Of a stretch of 19,217 nt of DNA, positions 1-6,225 are shown piece by piece. The DNA is from JAWWPY01 sp964412845 (GTDB lineage Bacteria > Actinomycetota > Actinomycetes > Streptosporangiales > Streptosporangiaceae). Positions within the stretch are counted from its first letter, which is position 1, and the number at the start of each line of letters is the position of its first letter. A program made the translations under genes and the position numbers. Under the pieces are notes generated by a model. That model saw nothing but the letters and a program-made list of their open reading frames with translations, did not search any database and was not told the origin of the DNA. The stretch is taken from assembly GCA_964412845.1 (NCBI GenBank), contig CAYPQM010000135.1, positions 1 through 19,217 of the forward strand. Direction: 5' to 3'.

Positions 1-106
1 CCATCCCGATGACAGTGTCCTGCGCCACCCCGATCGCATTGGGCTCCAGCCGGGCCCGAGGAGGCGGCACGATTCCCGCGGCGGCAGGCGCGGACTGATG
101 CGTCAT
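1..106 (-). CDS. APC-family amino acid/polyamine permease, N-terminal fragment
   Basis: Only the first 35 residues lie in the window; the gene runs off the left edge. The ATG at 106 follows a strong AAGGAG ribosome site with an AACAG spacer, which fixes the start. After a short polar Pro/Ala-rich cytoplasmic tail comes L-E-P-N-A-I-G-V-A-Q-D-T-V-I-G-M. This resembles the conserved lead-in to transmembrane helix 1 of APC-superfamily permeases, where the N-A-I-G and V-I-G-M segments precede the unwound substrate-binding part of helix 1. It sits on the same strand as and downstream of the aminobutyraldehyde dehydrogenase, so uptake of putrescine, GABA or an amino acid precursor is plausible. It appears to have its own promoter (358-387). 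Family assignment rests on a short fragment; the substrate is inference. Confidence 0.5.
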   Translation of the reverse strand, partial: MTHQSAPAAAGIVPPPRARLEPNAIGVAQDTVIGM

Positions 107-350
107 CTGTTCTCCTTGGTCCCCACGGGTGCATCAGACCGCCGCGCGACCACAGAAATGGGCCTCATCGAAAGCCCGGGAGGGAACGCACATGCGCTGG
201 CTGCCTCAGCCGACCCGCTAGCCCCCATTGCGCGGCAGGCAGGCCGCGGCCACCTGCTCCGCGCAGTTTACGGCACGCTTATGGCACGCGCGGGGAGTCC
301 TTCGGGCTCGTGCCAACAATCGAGCCGGCACCTGATGGCTTTTTCATGTT
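107..350 (-). other. Long 5' leader of the permease gene
   Basis: There is no credible gene here. If transcription starts near 351 from the promoter at 358-387, the permease mRNA carries a leader of about 245 nt. It holds a perfect 6-bp inverted repeat, GGCTCG (305-310) and CGAGCC (321-326), with a 10-nt loop that contains one TGCCAA motif. It also holds a GGCACGC direct repeat at 272-278 and 283-289. I do not recognise a known riboswitch class. An open frame running on the plus strand across this stretch lacks a ribosome site and looks spurious. Confidence 0.35.
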
Positions 351-386
351 TTGGCACAGAATAGAAATGCCAAAAAGCAATTGGCA
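311..386. repeat. Four TGCCAA/TTGGCA half-sites (putative operator cluster)
   Basis: TGCCAA at 311-316, TTGGCA at 351-356, TGCCAA at 368-373 and TTGGCA at 381-386 alternate in orientation. They form inverted pairs with spacers of 11 nt (357-367) and 7 nt (374-380). The three right-hand copies bracket or overlap the -10 and -35 of the permease promoter. The arrangement looks like a transcription-factor operator. Which regulator binds is not shown; the neighbouring Lrp/AsnC protein is one candidate. Confidence 0.45.
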
Positions 387-387
387 A
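358..387 (-). promoter_or_regulatory. Candidate promoter of the permease gene
   Basis: Read on the minus strand, TTGCCA (387-382) is followed after 18 nt by TATTCT (363-358), a good match to a sigma-70-type -35/-10 pair in an otherwise very GC-rich genome. It points toward the permease start at 106. Both hexamers are overlapped or flanked by TTGGCA/TGCCAA half-sites, which suggests repression or activation at this promoter. Confidence 0.5.
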
Positions 388-403
388 CGTCGCCCGAGCA
401 GAG

Positions 404-419
404 TGTGTCCCGCGACACA
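404..419 (-). terminator. Small hairpin downstream of the aldehyde dehydrogenase gene
   Basis: TGTGTC (404-409) and GACACA (414-419) form a perfect 6-bp stem with a 4-nt loop, 29 nt beyond the dehydrogenase stop codon. No T-tract follows, so it is at best a weak actinobacterial-type terminator. Confidence 0.3.
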
Positions 420-448
420 TAGCCCCGCACGTTAACTGGCTGCGCCGA

Positions 449-1906
449 TCAGCCGCCGAAGTAGCTCATCACGTGCTTGACCCGGGTGTAGTCCTCGAAT
501 CCGTACATCGAGAGGTCTTTGCCGTAACCGGAGTTCTTGAAGCCACCATGAGGCATCTCCGAGGCGAACGGGATGTGCGTGTTGATCCAGACCGCCCCGA
601 AGTCCAGCAGCCGCGCCATCCGCATGGCCCGGCCGTGGTCCCGGGTCCAGACGCTGGCGGCCAGCCCGTACTTCACTCCGTTGGCCCATCGCAGGGCCTC
701 CTCTTCGGCGCTGAATCGCTGCACGGTGATCACCGGGCCGAAGATCTCCTCCTGGATCATCTCGTCGTCCTGGCGCAGCCCGGCGACAACGGTCGGCGCG
801 AAGCAGTACCCGCGCTCCCCCACCCGGTGCCCGCCAGTGACCACCTCCGCGTGATCCGGGCCCCGGCTCAGGAAACCCTCCACCCGGGCCAGCTGGACCG
901 GGTTGTTCAGCGGCCCGTAGTCGGCGTCGGGCACGTCCAGGCCGCCGACGGTCGTGCCGCGAGCCTGCTCCGCCAGCGCCGCGGTCAGGTCCGCGGCGAT
1001 GCCAGGGCCGGCCAGCACCCGGGTCGCCGCCGTGCAGTCCTGGCCCGCGTTGTAGTAGCCGGCCCCGGCTATCCCGGCGGCGGCCTGCGCCACGTCCGCG
1101 TCATCGAACACGATCACCGGGGCCTTGCCGCCCAGTTCCAGGTGCACCCGCTTCAGCCCGGCCGCGGCGGCCTGGGCGACCTGGATCCCGGCCCGGACCG
1201 ATCCGGTGATCGACACCATCTGCGGGATGTCGTGCGACACCAGTGCGCGGCCCGTGTCGGCGTCGCCGCAGATCACGTTGAACACACCGGGCGGCAGGAA
1301 CTCGGCGGCGATCTCGGCCAGCATGAGCGTGGACACCGGGGTGGTGTCCGAGGGCTTGAGCACCACGGTATTGCCCGCGGCGATGGCTGGAGCGAACTTC
1401 CAGACCGCCATCATCATCGGGTAGTTCCACGGCGTCACCTGGGCACAGACGCCGACCGGCTCACGCCGGATCATCGACGTGTGGTCACGCAGGTACTCCC
1501 CGGCCGCGCTGCCCTGCAGGATCCGCGCGGCACCGGCGAAGAACCGCAGTTCGTCCACGACCGGCGGCAGTTCCTCGGCCATGGTCAGCGCCACCGGCTT
1601 GCCGGTGTTACGGCATTCAGCCGCCACGATGTCCGCCCCGCGGGCACCGATGGCGTCGGCCATCCGGAGCAGGGCCAGGCTCCGCTCCGCGGGCGTCGTG
1701 TCGCGCCAGCCCTCCCTGGCCGCCTCGGCGCACTTCAGTGCGGCATCCACGTCGGCAGGCCCGGAGACCGGCGCGCGGGCGTAGGCCGCTCCGGTACTGG
1801 GGTCGGTAACGTCGCTGGCACGGCCGTCGGCAGCCGCCGCGAACTGGCCGTTCACGAAGTTTTGCAGTTCCCCGAGCCGGGCTGGCTGGGCTGTGGTCGT
1901 CGGCAA
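449..1906 (-). CDS. Gamma-aminobutyraldehyde dehydrogenase (PatD-like, NAD-dependent)
   Basis: An aldehyde dehydrogenase superfamily protein of 485 residues, predicted to oxidise 4-aminobutyraldehyde to GABA in putrescine breakdown. Visible motifs are T-P-W-N-Y-P (158-163), the cofactor Lys in V-L-K-P-S (K184), T-G-S (234-236), the general-base Glu in L-E-L-G-G-K (E257) and the catalytic Cys in G-Q-D-C-T (C291). The C-terminal S-E-M-P-H-G-G-F-K-N-S-G-Y-G-K-D is typical of the YdcW/PatD group. I chose the TTG at 1906 because AGGAGG lies 6 nt upstream and the N-terminus then matches family length. An in-frame ATG at 1996 would add 30 Arg/Pro-rich residues unlike the family and would run into the divergent promoter region. 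The gene is divergent from the Lrp regulator and aminotransferase, which supports a putrescine role; betaine-aldehyde-type activity is the main alternative. Confidence 0.85.
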   Translation of the reverse strand: MPTTTAQPARLGELQNFVNGQFAAAADGRASDVTDPSTGAAYARAPVSGPADVDAALKCAEAAREGWRDTTPAERSLALLRMADAIGARGADIVAAECRNTGKPVALTMAEELPPVVDELRFFAGAARILQGSAAGEYLRDHTSMIRREPVGVCAQVTPWNYPMMMAVWKFAPAIAAGNTVVLKPSDTTPVSTLMLAEIAAEFLPPGVFNVICGDADTGRALVSHDIPQMVSITGSVRAGIQVAQAAAAGLKRVHLELGGKAPVIVFDDADVAQAAAGIAGAGYYNAGQDCTAATRVLAGPGIAADLTAALAEQARGTTVGGLDVPDADYGPLNNPVQLARVEGFLSRGPDHAEVVTGGHRVGERGYCFAPTVVAGLRQDDEMIQEEIFGPVITVQRFSAEEEALRWANGVKYGLAASVWTRDHGRAMRMARLLDFGAVWINTHIPFASEMPHGGFKNSGYGKDLSMYGFEDYTRVKHVMSYFGG

Positions 1907-2048
1907 GATCGGCCTCCTGCGGAAAGGTCTGGACCGCGTGCTGCGGGCGCAGTGACCACCGGGCCGGTCACCGGCACACGGCCGCGGGTTCGACACTCGC
2001 AGACAAACGAATCACGCACAAGTGAATCAGTCGCAGATAGCATGTCTT

Positions 2049-2090
2049 TCAACGAAATCAGTTGACAAGTGCCGCGCACATGACACGATT
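2049..2090 (+). promoter_or_regulatory. Divergent intergenic region: lrp-type promoter with inverted repeat
   Basis: The 206-nt gap between the dehydrogenase (minus) and the regulator (plus) must hold both promoters. On the plus strand TTGACA (2062-2067) is a perfect -35; a poor -10 (ACGATT, 2085-2090) follows at 17 nt. An inverted repeat TCAAC (2049-2053) / GTTGA (2061-2065) with a 7-nt spacer overlaps the -35, and TTGAAA on the minus strand (2052-2047) could be the -35 of the opposite promoter. Two GAATCA copies (2009-2014, 2024-2029), 15 bp apart, lie on the dehydrogenase side. Autoregulation by the Lrp-type protein is inference. Confidence 0.4.
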
Positions 2091-2112
2091 GCCTTGCGAA
2101 GGAGGCGACCGC

Positions 2113-2658
2113 ATGGCTCATACGCCGGGGACCCCCGCCATCCCTGGCGGGCAGATCGCCGAGCGGGACGGCCTGCCGCGGAGCGGCCGGGGCCGCTCCC
2201 GCAGCCCGGTCCGGGTAGTCCTCGATGACCTGTCCAAGCGGATCATTGAGCAGCTCCAGCAGGACGGGCGGCGCTCCTACGCGTCGATCGGCAAGGTGGT
2301 CGGCCTGTCCGAGGCCGCGGTGCGCCAGCGGGTGCAGCGGCTGGTCGACGGCGGGGTCATGCAGATAGTCGCGGTGACCGACCCGCTCACGCTCGGCTTC
2401 CGGCGGCAGACCATGATCGGCATCAAGTGTTCCGGCGACCTCGAACGGGTGGCCGACCACCTGGCGGGAATGCATGAAATCGACTACGTGGTCATTACGT
2501 CCGGATCATTCGACCTGCTCGTGGAAGTCGTCTGCGAGGACGACGACCACCTGCTGGAGATCCTCAGCCGCGTGCGGGCCGTGCCCGGCGTGACCAGCAC
2601 CGAGACCTTCGTGTACCTGAAACTCCGCAAGCAGACCTACGGCTGGGGGACCAGATGA
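2113..2658 (+). CDS. Lrp/AsnC-family transcriptional regulator
   Basis: A 181-residue regulator, slightly longer than the usual 150-160 because of an about 35-residue polar, Arg/Gly/Pro-rich N-terminal tail. The helix-turn-helix spans about residues 37-85 (L-D-D-L-S-K-R-I-I at the start; recognition helix L-S-E-A-A-V-R-Q-R-V-Q-R-L near 65-77). The RAM ligand-binding and oligomerisation domain spans about 95-175, with the characteristic I-T-S-G-S-F-D-L-L-V-E segment. The ATG at 2113 is preceded by AAGGAGG at ideal spacing; a TTG 51 nt further upstream falls inside the -35 box and is rejected. Its stop overlaps the aminotransferase start (ATGA), so the two are probably translationally coupled. 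As a divergent regulator next to amine-catabolic genes, it likely senses an amino acid or amine; the ligand is unknown. Confidence 0.88.
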   Translation: MAHTPGTPAIPGGQIAERDGLPRSGRGRSRSPVRVVLDDLSKRIIEQLQQDGRRSYASIGKVVGLSEAAVRQRVQRLVDGGVMQIVAVTDPLTLGFRRQTMIGIKCSGDLERVADHLAGMHEIDYVVITSGSFDLLVEVVCEDDDHLLEILSRVRAVPGVTSTETFVYLKLRKQTYGWGTR

Positions 2659-4070
2659 CCGCTCCGCATGGCACCGATCGTTCCGGGGAAGGCGCGCAGC
2701 GCCTCGACTCCCGGGCCCTGCAGGATGCCGCCCGCCGCAACCTCTGGCTGCACTTCACCCGGATGTCATCCTACGAAGACGCCGATGTCCCGGTGATCAT
2801 GCGTGGGTCTGGGCAGTACGTCTTTGACCAGCATGGCAAGCGTTACCTGGACGGCCTGTCCGGCCTGTTCGTCAGCCAGATCGGGCACGGCCGGAAGGAG
2901 GTCGCCGAGGCGGCCGCCCGCCAGGGCAGCGAACTGGCCTACTTCCCGCTCTGGTCCTACGCGCATCCGCGGGCGATCGAGCTCGCCGAGCGGCTGGCCG
3001 GACTGGCACCTGGCGACCTGAACCGGGTGTTCTTCACCACCAGCGGCTCGGAGGCAGTGGAGTCGGCCTGGAAGCTGGCCAAGCAGTACTTCAAGACCAT
3101 CGGCCAGCCCGGCCGCTACAAGGTGCTCAGCCGGGACATCGCCTATCACGGCACGTCCATGGGCGCCCTGGCGATCACCGGGTTGCCTGGCATCAAGGAA
3201 CCGTTCGAGCCGCTGCCGCCGGGCGGGGTCCGGGTGCCGAACACCAACTTCTACCGCGCGCCTGGCTTCGTGGCCGACGACCTGCAGGCGTTCGGCCGGT
3301 GGGCCGCCGATGAGATTGAGCGCGCGATCCTGCGCGAGGGCCCCGAGTCGGTCGCCGCGGTCTTCCTTGAGCCGGTGCAGAACTCCGGTGGCTGCTTCCC
3401 GCCGCCGCCCGGCTATTTCGCCCGGGTACGGAAGATCTGCGATACCTACGGGGTGATCCTCGTCTCCGACGAGGTGATCTGCGCGTTCGGCCGGCTGGGG
3501 TACTACTTCGGCTCCCAGCGCTACGGCTACCAGCCCGACATCATCACGTTCGCCAAGGGGGTCACGTCCGGCTACTCGCCGCTCGGCGGCATGCTGGTCA
3601 GTGACCGGCTGATGGAGCCGTTCGTGGAGGGAACCGCCACCTTCCTGCACGGCGTGACCTTCGCTGGTCATCCGGTGTCCTCGGCGGTCGCGCTGGCGAA
3701 CCTCGACGTGTTCGAGAAAGAAGATCTGCTCGGCAACGTCCGCGCGCACGAGGCAGCGTTCCGCTCCACCCTCGAAAAGCTCTCCGACCTGCCGATCGTC
3801 GGCGATGTGCGGGGCGACGGGTATTTCTACGGCATCGAGTTGGTGAAGGACAAGGCCACCCGGGAGACGTTCAGCGACGATGAGTCCGAACGGCTGCTGC
3901 GCGGGTTCCTGTCCCATGCCCTGTTCGATGCGGGGCTGGTCTGCCGGGCCGACGACCGGGGCGACCCGGTGATCCAGCTTGCTCCCCCGCTCACCTGCAC
4001 CCAGGAGCATTTCGACGAGATGGAGCAGATCCTGCGCAGCGTGCTCACAGAGGCCTGGTCCAAGATCTGA
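2655..4070 (+). CDS. Class III PLP-dependent aminotransferase (putrescine/diamine-type)
   Basis: A 471-residue fold-type I, class III aminotransferase. T-T-S-G-S-E-A-V-E (128-136) is the PLP-phosphate loop, D272 in D-E-V-I-C-A-F-G-R contacts the pyridine nitrogen, and K301 in F-A-K-G-V-T-S-G-Y forms the Schiff base. Family members of this type (the SpuC / omega-amino acid:pyruvate group) move the terminal amino group of diamines or omega-amino acids to pyruvate or 2-oxoglutarate. Next to an aminobutyraldehyde dehydrogenase the likely reaction is putrescine to 4-aminobutyraldehyde, a contextual inference. The start ATG at 2655 shares ATGA with the regulator's stop. Full length, no missing catalytic residue. 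Beta-alanine or other omega-amino acid transamination is the alternative. Confidence 0.85.
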   Translation: MTAPHGTDRSGEGAQRLDSRALQDAARRNLWLHFTRMSSYEDADVPVIMRGSGQYVFDQHGKRYLDGLSGLFVSQIGHGRKEVAEAAARQGSELAYFPLWSYAHPRAIELAERLAGLAPGDLNRVFFTTSGSEAVESAWKLAKQYFKTIGQPGRYKVLSRDIAYHGTSMGALAITGLPGIKEPFEPLPPGGVRVPNTNFYRAPGFVADDLQAFGRWAADEIERAILREGPESVAAVFLEPVQNSGGCFPPPPGYFARVRKICDTYGVILVSDEVICAFGRLGYYFGSQRYGYQPDIITFAKGVTSGYSPLGGMLVSDRLMEPFVEGTATFLHGVTFAGHPVSSAVALANLDVFEKEDLLGNVRAHEAAFRSTLEKLSDLPIVGDVRGDGYFYGIELVKDKATRETFSDDESERLLRGFLSHALFDAGLVCRADDRGDPVIQLAPPLTCTQEHFDEMEQILRSVLTEAWSKI

Positions 4071-4096
4071 CCAGCCCGCCGGCGGGAGAGGGGCAT

Positions 4097-5080
4097 ATGC
4101 ACCAGGTGCAGATGGAGGAGTACGGCGCGCCGGACGTGCTCCACCTGATTGAGGTGCCCGATGCCGAGCCGGGCCCGGGCCAGGTGGCCGTGCGCACCGC
4201 GGCGGCCGGCATCACGTTCGTCGAGACTCAGGTGCGCGCGGGCCGGCCACCGTGGCCCGGTCCCGGCCCGGATCTGCCGGCCGTGCTCGGGAACGGGGTG
4301 GAGGGCACGATCGTCTCAGCGGGGTCTGGCGTGGATCCTTCGCTGGTCGGAACGCAGGTCGTCACCGCCACCGGCGGGCTCGGCGGCTATGCGGACCGGG
4401 TCGTGGTGGGCGCGCAGGACCCGGTCCCTGTTCCCCCGGGCCTGGCCCGCGGGACGGCCGTGGCCCTGCTGGCCGACGGCCGCACGGCGCTGGGCCTGAT
4501 CCGGGCCGCCTCCATCACGGCCGGTGACCGGGTGCTGATCACCGCCGCGGCAGGCGGGGTGGGCAGCCTGCTGATCCAGCTGGCCCGGGCGGCCGGCGCC
4601 AGGTATGTGGTAGCTGGCGCGAGCAGCTCCCGCAAGCTGGAGGTCGCGCGGACGCTGGGGGCAGACGTCGTCGCTGACTACACCGGGCCAGGATGGGCCG
4701 AGCAGGTGCAAGCCGAGACGGGCCTGATGCACGTGGTCTTCGACGGGGTCGGCGGAGACATCGGGAACGCCGCACTGGACCTGCTCGGCCGAGGCGGCCG
4801 CTTCCTGGCTCACGGCGCGGCGAGCGGTGCCTTCACCGGCGCCAGCGGCATCGAGCGACGGGACATCGAGAGCCGCGGCGTCGAGTTCATCCCCGGCAAC
4901 ACCGTCGTCCGCACCGCGGAGGACAACCGGGCGCTGGTGGAGCAGGGACTCGCCCTCGCGGCGGCGGGCCGCCTTCAGCCGAAGATCGGCCAGGTCTTCC
5001 CGCTGTCCAAGGCCGCCGACGCCCACGCGGCCATCGAGGCCCGCAACACGATCGGCAAGACCATCCTGGTCCCCGGCTGA
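4097..5080 (+). CDS. Quinone oxidoreductase-like MDR family reductase
   Basis: A 327-residue medium-chain dehydrogenase/reductase without visible structural or catalytic zinc-ligand clusters, so it belongs to the NADPH:quinone oxidoreductase / enoyl-reductase side of the family. The N-terminal GroES-like part ends near residue 125. The Rossmann fold carries A-A-A-G-G-V-G (150-156) followed by S-L-L-I-Q-L-A, and the downstream A-R-T-L-G-A-D-V-V and F-D-G-V-G-G motifs are typical. The ATG at 4097 has a purine-rich GGGAGAGGGG site and starts 26 nt after the aminotransferase stop, so the two are probably co-transcribed. Its role in amine catabolism is not evident; quinone, enone or aldehyde reduction are all possible. 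It ends 1 nt from the convergent DoxX-like gene, with no room for a terminator. Confidence 0.8.
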   Translation: MHQVQMEEYGAPDVLHLIEVPDAEPGPGQVAVRTAAAGITFVETQVRAGRPPWPGPGPDLPAVLGNGVEGTIVSAGSGVDPSLVGTQVVTATGGLGGYADRVVVGAQDPVPVPPGLARGTAVALLADGRTALGLIRAASITAGDRVLITAAAGGVGSLLIQLARAAGARYVVAGASSSRKLEVARTLGADVVADYTGPGWAEQVQAETGLMHVVFDGVGGDIGNAALDLLGRGGRFLAHGAASGAFTGASGIERRDIESRGVEFIPGNTVVRTAEDNRALVEQGLALAAAGRLQPKIGQVFPLSKAADAHAAIEARNTIGKTILVPG

Positions 5081-5081
5081 C

Positions 5082-5492
5082 CTAGCGGCGCAACGCGAAC
5101 CGCTGGTGGCTGATCCCGGTCAGGCACAGGGCCAGGCCGAGTACGCCGACATCCCGCAGGGTCAGGTCGGACAGGCCGCCGGTCACGGTGAGCGAGATGA
5201 CGATCTCCAGGAGCAGCGCCGCGGCGAGCAGAGCCGCCGCGCGCGGCGCGATCCCGGCGGCGAGGGCGACGGCGACCACCAGCAGGACCCAGCCGTGCAC
5301 CAGGACCGCGGCGACCGCCAGCGACGAGGTCGGCGACAGCACCGGGACGTACCCGGTCCACAGGCCAGGCCGGACGAGCTCGTGATAGCCGAACCAGGCC
5401 AGCACCAGGGCGAGCAGAACCCGCCCCGCCACCGGCCCCCAGTCGGCCGCCAGCCGGGCCGCCCGGTCCCGCTCGCTGACTGCCGTGCTCAT
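5082..5492 (-). CDS. DoxX-like small integral membrane protein
   Basis: A 136-residue protein with about four hydrophobic segments (near 22-38, 57-80, 83-102 and 112-128) and an Arg-rich C-terminal tail. The first helix segment R-V-L-L-A-L-V-L-A-W-F-G-Y-H-E-L followed by W-T-G-Y-V-P resembles the DoxX / DoxX-like family, whose members are often linked to thiosulfate or redox functions but are mostly uncharacterised. Its ATG overlaps the stop of the upstream gene in an ATGA, so translation is probably coupled. Family assignment rests on helix pattern and a short motif; function unknown. Confidence 0.6.
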   Translation of the reverse strand: MSTAVSERDRAARLAADWGPVAGRVLLALVLAWFGYHELVRPGLWTGYVPVLSPTSSLAVAAVLVHGWVLLVVAVALAAGIAPRAAALLAAALLLEIVISLTVTGGLSDLTLRDVGVLGLALCLTGISHQRFALRR

Positions 5493-6052
5493 CCCACGAT
5501 CCTCCCCGCGGAGTCCGTGACTACCAGCCCGTCGTCGCCCAGGTTGTAGTCGGAACTGCCCGAGTCATCGCCCATCGATGCTTCCACGACGTAGACCCGC
5601 GCTCCGGTCGGGTACACGTGCGGTGCCGGCGGCGCCTGCCCGGTCACGCCGGCCGTGACGGACAGGCCGGCCGACTGCCGGTGCACCGACACGGTCAGCC
5701 CGGTCAGCGCCTGCTTCGCGGCCGCGCTCAACGTGCCCGGCCAGACCTGGAACGTGTAGCTCGCGTATGGCTCCGCGCTGAGCAGCGGGCCGGTGCTGGA
5801 TGAGGGGGACGCGGCCGACGAGGCACGCGCGGAAGGCGACACCGCCGCGGCGGACGGTGACGCCGCAGGCGCCGACGACGCGCCTGCGGCCAGCCCGCCG
5901 CCCGCCGACGCGGACCCCGAGGACGCCGATACCGGCACTACTCCCGAAGTACGGCCTGCCCAGCCGTGGACGCCCAGCGCCGCGCCCAGCACGCCTGCGA
6001 CCGCCAGCAGGGTCAGTCCCCACCGGCCCACCGGATCCCCGCCCAGGCGCAT
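5489..6052 (-). CDS. Membrane-anchored protein with Ala/Ser linker, unknown function
   Basis: A 187-residue protein. A single hydrophobic stretch (about 12-32) after an Arg-containing start looks like an uncleaved N-terminal anchor. Residues about 38-92 are a low-complexity Ala/Ser/Gly/Pro linker. The last 95 residues form a small extracytoplasmic domain with alternating hydrophobic strands (S-Y-T-F-Q-V-W-P-G, L-T-V-S-V-H-R, A-R-V-Y-V-V-E-A-S) and an acidic Ser/Asp patch near the end. I do not recognise a named family. The start has only a weak GGTGAG site. A 13-bp dyad CCGCG-N3-CGCGG (6066-6078) lies just upstream and could be an operator. It overlaps and is presumably co-expressed with the DoxX-like gene. 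Confidence 0.6.
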   Translation of the reverse strand: MRLGGDPVGRWGLTLLAVAGVLGAALGVHGWAGRTSGVVPVSASSGSASAGGGLAAGASSAPAASPSAAAVSPSARASSAASPSSSTGPLLSAEPYASYTFQVWPGTLSAAAKQALTGLTVSVHRQSAGLSVTAGVTGQAPPAPHVYPTGARVYVVEASMGDDSGSSDYNLGDDGLVVTDSAGRIVG

Positions 6053-6160
6053 GTCAACTCACCGTCCGCGAATCGCGGTGACCCATCATGAGGGGCATCG
6101 TAGCGGAGCATCTTCTGGAATTCCCGGCGGTCCGCCGCCAGCGGCGGCCGCGGCCCGGAG

Positions 6161-6196
6161 GTGCGGCACCCGGGGGGGGTATCCCGGGTGCCGCAC
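6161..6196 (-). terminator. Strong stem-loop terminator after the secreted-protein gene
   Basis: Two perfect 14-bp arms, 6161-6174 and 6183-6196, enclose an 8-nt loop. The run of eight G at 6172-6179 spans the left arm and loop. It lies 30-65 nt beyond the stop codon at 6226. There is no U-tract, as is common for actinobacterial stem-loop terminators. A second GC-rich dyad (CCGCCGC 6132-6138 / GCGGCGG 6141-6147) follows. Confidence 0.65.
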
Positions 6197-6203
6197 GTCC
6201 GTT

Positions 6204-6218
6204 GGCGGCTAAACCGCC
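6204..6218 (-). terminator. Minor hairpin immediately after the secreted-protein stop codon
   Basis: GGCGG (6204-6208) and CCGCC (6214-6218) pair across a 5-nt CTAAA loop (TTTAG on the coding strand), about 8 nt after the stop. The loop resembles those of the two hairpins after the cold-shock gene. Confidence 0.35.
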
Positions 6219-6225
6219 GCCGCGG

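Noticed and set aside
1907..1996. Extended N-terminus of the aldehyde dehydrogenase from the ATG at 1996
   Set aside because: The 30 extra residues are Arg/Pro-rich and unlike the family; AGGAGG positioned for the TTG at 1906 argues for the shorter protein.
473..2065. A 530-codon plus-strand open frame antisense to the aldehyde dehydrogenase
   Set aside because: High GC keeps antisense frames open. The translation is Arg/His/Gly-rich without motifs, while the minus strand encodes all catalytic residues of the dehydrogenase.
2062..2112. Regulator starting at the TTG at 2062
   Set aside because: That TTG is part of the TTGACA -35 hexamer; the ATG at 2113 has an ideal AAGGAGG.
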